Notes under the pieces: model-generated
Told to the model about the DNA's origin: nothing
Databases searched by the model: none
What the model saw: only the letters and a program-made list of their open reading frames with translations
In this document: piece by piece, positions 60,165 through 64,000 of the stretch
How the letters are laid out: each line of letters opens with the position of its first letter
Position numbering within the stretch: position 1 is the stretch's first letter
Source of the DNA: Halorubrum sp. JWXQ-INN 858
GTDB lineage: Archaea; Halobacteriota; Halobacteria; Halobacteriales; Haloferacaceae
Assembly: GCF_009806985.1 (NCBI RefSeq)
Contig: NZ_WUAX01000009.1
Span: 248,001 to 312,000, forward strand
Length of the DNA stretch: 64,000 nt
Direction: 5' to 3'
Translations under genes and position numbers: made by a program

Positions 60165-60632
60165 GTGGCCCGCGAGGACGACGATCGATCGGAAACGGGC
60201 GAGAGTCCCGACCGCCAACCCGGCAGTCACCCGATCGACGGGATCGCGTTCCTCAAGGCCGCGGCGCTCGCGAGCGTCCCGGCGGACCGGCTCTCGGAAC
60301 TCCTGTGGCGGGTCCAGGCCGATCTCGGTCCCCGAATAAACGACTACCGGCGGCGCTACGAGCGGATCGCCGCCGACGCGGGGCGCGAGACGTTCCTCGC
60401 CGAACCGACCCACTGGGAGGACGTCGCCGACCGACTCGGCCTCTCCGATCGAGAGCGTGACGCCGTCGCCCGCGCTCACGAGGCCGCGGTGGAGCGGGTC
60501 GGGTCCGAGGACGGGCGTCGCGCAGAGTTCGACACCGCCCTGGAGATCCGCGCCGGGGTCGTGATCGGTCTGGACGCCGCCGAGGACGCACACGAGTCGC
60601 ATCCTCGCGGATCCCCGCCCGACGACGGGTGA
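60165..60632 (+). CDS. Conserved haloarchaeal protein of unknown function
   Basis: 155 residues from GTG 60165 (VAREDDDRSETGESP), 10 bp after the previous stop, so likely the third gene of the MoaD-like operon. A disordered acidic N-terminus (1-25) is followed by a helical domain: IDGIAFLKAAALASVPADRLSELLWRVQADL, INDYRRRYERIAADAG, HWEDVADRLGLSDRERDAVARAHEAAVER. No known motif. Confidence 0.65.
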   Translation: MAREDDDRSETGESPDRQPGSHPIDGIAFLKAAALASVPADRLSELLWRVQADLGPRINDYRRRYERIAADAGRETFLAEPTHWEDVADRLGLSDRERDAVARAHEAAVERVGSEDGRRAEFDTALEIRAGVVIGLDAAEDAHESHPRGSPPDDG

Positions 60633-60698
60633 GCGAGGCCTCGACGCGCTCGTGGCTCGCATCGACGCGTTTTTGCGGCCGGCGTGGGTGCGGGTCCC

Positions 60699-61412
60699 AT
60701 GAGACTCGCACGCTTGCTCACACCCGACGGGCCGGTCGCCGGCCGCTACGAGGACGGCGTCGTGATCACGGACGACGGCCCCTACGAGGTCGGCCGCGAC
60801 GGACGACTGCTCCCGCCGTGTCGCCCGAGCGCGCTCTACTGTATCGGGCGCAACTACGCCGAGACGATCGAACAGATGGGGTACGAGCGCCCCGACGAGC
60901 CGAACTTCTTCATCAAGCCGCCGGCGAGCCTCGTCGCACACGGACAGCCCGTGCGGTATCCCGAGTGGACCGACGAGTTGACCTACGCCGGCGAACTCGT
61001 CGCCGTGATCGGCGAGCGCTGCCGCGACGTCTCCCCCGACGACGTCCCCGACGTCGTCCGCGGCTACACCGTCCTCAACGACATGGACGCGCTCGACCAG
61101 GAGAGCCTCACCGCTCGGAAGGCGTTCGACGGCTCCGCGCCGCTCGGTCCGTGGATCGAAACCGACGTCGATCCGACGGACATCGACGTCTCGACGACCG
61201 TCGCGGGCGAGACGCGACAGGACGCCAACACCGAACTGATGCTGTTCGGCCCCTACGAGATCGTCTCGTATCTCTCGAAGCGGTTCACCTTCGAGCCCGG
61301 CGACTGCGTCGCGTTCGGCAGCCCCGCCAACCCCGGGCTCGTCGAGCCGGGCGACCGCGTCGAGATCACCTACGAGGGCGTGGGGACGCTGACGAACGAC
61401 ATCGTCGAGTGA
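60699..61412 (+). CDS. Fumarylacetoacetate hydrolase-family protein
   Basis: 237 residues. FAH fold with YCIGRNYAETIEQMG, NFFIKPPASLVAHG, and metal residues in TYAGELVAVIGE (Glu-x-Glu) plus VLNDMDALDQESLT and PLGPWIETD. C-terminal CVAFGSPANPGLVEPGDRVEITYEGVGTLTN. Members hydrolyse or decarboxylate 2-oxo acids such as acylpyruvates; the substrate is unknown. GTTTTTGC about 28 bp upstream supports the start at 60699. Confidence 0.88.
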   Translation: MRLARLLTPDGPVAGRYEDGVVITDDGPYEVGRDGRLLPPCRPSALYCIGRNYAETIEQMGYERPDEPNFFIKPPASLVAHGQPVRYPEWTDELTYAGELVAVIGERCRDVSPDDVPDVVRGYTVLNDMDALDQESLTARKAFDGSAPLGPWIETDVDPTDIDVSTTVAGETRQDANTELMLFGPYEIVSYLSKRFTFEPGDCVAFGSPANPGLVEPGDRVEITYEGVGTLTNDIVE

Positions 61413-61431
61413 GTCGGACGCCATGCGACGA

Positions 61432-61505
61432 CCCGTCTGGGTTCGTGTGGACCCGTGCGCATCCGTGCGGACCCGTACGGACCCGTGCGAACTCGTGCGG
61501 ACCTC
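61432..61505. repeat. 10-11 bp tandem repeats of the gtgcggaccc type
   Basis: GTGTGGACCC, GTGCGCATCC, GTGCGGACCC, GTACGGACCC, GTGCGAACTC and GTGCGGACCT follow one another between the FAH-type gene and the histidine kinase; gtcggtgaagggggccgact and gtcagtgaagggagccg duplicate further on. Confidence 0.85.
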
Positions 61506-61589
61506 ACCGACGGGGGTGACCGGGGGCGCCGACGGAGTCGGTGAAGGGGGCCGACTGAGTCAGTGAAGGGAGCCGCCCGGGGCCGGAGC

Positions 61590-63230
61590 CTACGACGTCC
61601 GGATCTCGAACCGTGCCCCGCCGCCGTCGGCCTCGGTCACTCGGATCGACCAGCCGTGAGCGTTGACGACCTCCTCGACGATCGCGAGCCCGAAGCCGGT
61701 CCCCTCCGACGTCGTCGTGTACCCGAACTCGAACACGTCCGCGTGTTCTTCTTCGGGGATCCCCGGCCCGTCGTCGGCGACGTAGAAGCCGCCCCCACCG
61801 TCCAGCGCGCCGACCGAGACGGTCACGCCGGAGCCGCCGTGTTCGACCGCGTTCCGGAACAGGTTCTCGACGAGCTGTCGAAGCCGTTCGGGGTCGGCCA
61901 CGACCGTGAGGTCGAACCCGTCCGCGATCGCGAGCGACGCGTCGTTCGTCTCGACCATCCCCCACGACTCCGTGACCAGATCCGGTACCCGAACCGGTTC
62001 GGTCGCGTCGATCGGTCGTCCGAGGCGGGCGAGTCGAAGGATGTCCTCGATGAGCGCCTCCATCCGGTCGAGCGCGCGCTTCGTCGTGACGAGGTGTTCG
62101 TTATTCCGATCGGACTCCATCGCGAGGTCGACCCGGCCCTGTGCGACGTTAAGCGGGTTCCGAAGGTCGTGTGAGACGACGCTCGCGAACCGCTCGAGCC
62201 GGGCGTTCTGGCGCTCCAGCTCGTGTCGGTATCGTACCGTCTCCGTCACGTCGGAGAGCGTGATCGCCCGGCCGAGGCGTTCGCCCACGGCGGTAAACGG
62301 GTTCTCGGAGACGCTGTAGTAGCGCGTCTCCCCGTCGACGGCGATGGTGAGGTGGTCGTCGGGCGAACGCAGCGCGTCGGCGACCGTCGGGAGCGCCTCC
62401 TCGAACGGGCTCTCGGCGGCGGTGTCGAGCGTGGGGAAGCGGTCGCGGGCGCTCCGGTTGAAGTCCCGGACGTGATCCTCGTGGTCCAACACGATCACGG
62501 GGTCGTCGACGTCGCCGGCCAGCCGGATCGTCTGGAACCGATCGAAGTAGACGTAGAGGACCCCGATCGTGAACGCCGAGACGCCGAGCGCGGAGTAGGT
62601 GATGTCGAGCAGGTACGGCGTGGTCGCACCGATGACGTCGAGGAACACCGGAAGGCCGGTGAGCCCGGCGATACCGAGCAGCGCGGTCGTGTCGAAGTCG
62701 ACGCCGTCGAACAGCTCGAACAGCATGAAGAACCCGACGAACGCGAGCGAGTAGGCGAGCCCCATCACGATCCAGTGGAGGGGTTCGTGATGGATCTGGA
62801 GGTACGGGAACGGCGAGGTCGCCGGCTGCGCCACGAAGTACCAGCCGTGAAGCGGGTTCGTCACCTTGATCGAGACGATGGAAAGGTAGATCCCGACCGC
62901 CAGCCGGCGAAGCGTGCGGTTGCGGTGGTACGACCGCCCGGTGTAGGCCGAACAGAAGTACAGCCAGGGGCCGACCGTCGAGAGGCCGACGACGAGCCCG
63001 GCGACGAAGAAGCCGTACTGTGCGCTCGGGGTTGGGGCAGCGAGGAACCCGACGTGTAACACCGCCCACAGGCCGCTCGTCGCCAGCAGCGCCGCCAACC
63101 CGACACGGGTGTCCCGGTCATCGACCCGAGAGATCCGCGTGAGCCCGCCGAAACAGACGATCGCGGCCGTCGAGAAAACGACGAGATACCCCAGGAGCAA
63201 GGGATCCATCTGGAAGAACGCCCGAGACAT
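61590..63230 (-). CDS. Membrane sensor histidine kinase with 7TM N-terminus and PAS-like domain
   Basis: 546 residues. Seven hydrophobic segments (10-230) make a histidine-kinase 7TM sensor region. A PAS-like segment follows (about 235-330; DPVIVLDHEDHVRDFNRSARDRFP). The HisKA box ASVVSHDLRNPLNVAQG has phospho-acceptor H354. The ATPase domain carries N box NLFRNAVEHGG, G1 DDGPGIPEEEH and G2 GTGFGLAIVEEVV. No response regulator is adjacent, as is common in haloarchaea. CTATTACG about 27 bp upstream supports the start. Confidence 0.93.
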   Translation of the reverse strand: MSRAFFQMDPLLLGYLVVFSTAAIVCFGGLTRISRVDDRDTRVGLAALLATSGLWAVLHVGFLAAPTPSAQYGFFVAGLVVGLSTVGPWLYFCSAYTGRSYHRNRTLRRLAVGIYLSIVSIKVTNPLHGWYFVAQPATSPFPYLQIHHEPLHWIVMGLAYSLAFVGFFMLFELFDGVDFDTTALLGIAGLTGLPVFLDVIGATTPYLLDITYSALGVSAFTIGVLYVYFDRFQTIRLAGDVDDPVIVLDHEDHVRDFNRSARDRFPTLDTAAESPFEEALPTVADALRSPDDHLTIAVDGETRYYSVSENPFTAVGERLGRAITLSDVTETVRYRHELERQNARLERFASVVSHDLRNPLNVAQGRVDLAMESDRNNEHLVTTKRALDRMEALIEDILRLARLGRPIDATEPVRVPDLVTESWGMVETNDASLAIADGFDLTVVADPERLRQLVENLFRNAVEHGGSGVTVSVGALDGGGGFYVADDGPGIPEEEHADVFEFGYTTTSEGTGFGLAIVEEVVNAHGWSIRVTEADGGGARFEIRTS

Positions 63231-63288
63231 GCGGTCGGCTTCTCACACCACCCGTAATAGCGTACCGGACGCGCTCGCCCGTCGGGCC

Positions 63289-64000
63289 TTATCTTCGGTC
63301 GAGGAGGGGCTGTCGGTCGCCGTACGTGAGCGTTCGCCAGAGCCACTCGACGGGCCCGAACCGAAACGTCCGGAGCCAGAGCACCGACAGCGCGACCTGC
63401 ACCGTCCAGATCGCGACCACGACGACGAGCAGTTCGACTCGGGTGAGGGACCCGAACAGTCCGAGCCCGTGGCCGTAGAAGAGCGACGTGGCGAGGACCG
63501 TCTGCAGGAGGTAGTTGGTGAAGGCGGTGCGTCCGACCGCGGCCATCCACGCGACGACGACCCCGGGGAACCGCCGGCAGAACAGGGTGACCAGCCCGAC
63601 GTACGAGCCGGCCAGCGGGAGGCTCCCCCAGTAGTTGAACTGTCGCCAGAACAGCGCCGCGTCCGCCCCCCAGCCGTTCGCCTCGATGTACGCGACCCCG
63701 GCGAGGACCGCCCCGAGGCCCACGACGGCTCCCCAGAGGGCCAGCCGACGGTAGAACCGGTCCGAGCGCTCGTCGGTCAGGACGCCCCACTCGAACAGCG
63801 CCATCCCGACGGCGATCGAGCCGCCGACCCGCCAGAACGCCAGCCCGAGGAACCCAGTCGTCTGTCGCTCGAACGCGGTCGGAACGCGGTGGGACAGCTG
63901 GTCGATCCAGCCGCCCCGATACGCCTCGACCTCCGTGCGGAGCGCCGACTCGGCCGGCCGCCACTGTCCGGCGATCAACTCGGGGTCGGCGACGAGCGCC
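63289..64000 (-). CDS. DUF418/YeiB-type membrane protein, 5' end outside the window
   Basis: The frame is open to the window edge (reading ...ALVADPELIAGQW), so this is the C-terminal part, about 237 residues. Five or six membrane helices with the DUF418 pattern: WRVGGSIAVGMALFEWGVL, WMAAVGRTAFTNYLLQTVLATSLFYGHGLGLF, VALSVLWLRTFRFGPVEWLWRTLTYG. The C-terminal FRFGPVEWLWRxLTY motif is characteristic. Function of the family is unknown, possibly transport or acyltransfer. Confidence 0.82.
   Translation of the reverse strand, partial: ALVADPELIAGQWRPAESALRTEVEAYRGGWIDQLSHRVPTAFERQTTGFLGLAFWRVGGSIAVGMALFEWGVLTDERSDRFYRRLALWGAVVGLGAVLAGVAYIEANGWGADAALFWRQFNYWGSLPLAGSYVGLVTLFCRRFPGVVVAWMAAVGRTAFTNYLLQTVLATSLFYGHGLGLFGSLTRVELLVVVVAIWTVQVALSVLWLRTFRFGPVEWLWRTLTYGDRQPLLDRR

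Overview
The window is chromosomal DNA of an extremely halophilic archaeon (class Halobacteria; the gene content and dispersed repeats suggest a Halorubrum-like genus, which is inference). The evidence is very high GC, strongly acidic predicted proteins, AT-rich boxes 26-31 bp upstream of start codons (leaderless transcripts), Tat-type lipoprotein signals, and archaeal markers: aIF5A, RqcH/NFACT, archaeal Elp3, haloarchaeal PurC, an AbrB-PhoU fusion and a TbsP-like regulator.

Layout. 1-2000: end of a membrane protein with an acidic repeat tail, then an AT-richer patch with a MazF/PemK toxin and winged-helix antitoxin. 2029-12933: trans-sulfuration enzyme, secreted serpin lipoprotein, rqcH, elp3, purC, a DUF2342 zincin, a small membrane protein and an M42 peptidase. 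13050: tRNA-Glu(CTC), followed by a large hairpin element. 13479-23354: two membrane proteins, a carbamoylase-type M20 enzyme, a ThDP enzyme, an iron-type dehydrogenase, an HDAC-like deacetylase, a SprT-like protease and a class III aminotransferase. 23447-30345: an unusual DNA-processing cluster, made of a UvrD helicase fused to a RecB-type nuclease, two ORFs that look like the halves of an AddB-like protein, and a conserved protein upstream. 30471-38201: M20D amidohydrolase, EamA protein, BolA, an unknown, a second copy of the hairpin element, a cupin, a YcaO/zinc-domain cyclodehydratase-like protein, a TbsP-like regulator and glyA. 38324-45420: HVO_0234-type propeller, nucleoside-recognition membrane protein, M20 peptidase, YtcJ-type amidohydrolase, a small unknown, and agmatinase next to aIF5A. 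45599-51955: a complete five-gene dipeptide/oligopeptide ABC operon. 52067-64000: CBS protein, epoxide-hydrolase-like enzyme, pstSCAB divergent from phoU, a MoaD/SAMP3-like protein with small partners, FAH-family protein, a membrane histidine kinase and a truncated DUF418-type protein.

How the genes work together. The peptide ABC operon and several peptidases or amidohydrolases (M42, three M20-type, YtcJ-type) suit a peptide- and amide-scavenging heterotroph. pstSCAB with phoU forms a phosphate uptake and regulation locus. Agmatinase with aIF5A matches the haloarchaeal hypusination route.

Most striking signals. (i) Two distant intergenic elements share a 20-nt core (GAGGTTGGGGAGGCRTGAGG) directly after a 14-18 bp stem whose sequence differs completely while pairing is kept. 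(ii) The hairpin at 33.4 kb is flanked by TTATAA motifs spaced 31-32 bp in a convergent gap where neither neighbour needs a promoter. (iii) There is an AddAB-like helicase-nuclease in three ORFs. (iv) Short degenerate tandem repeats occupy about a dozen gene junctions.
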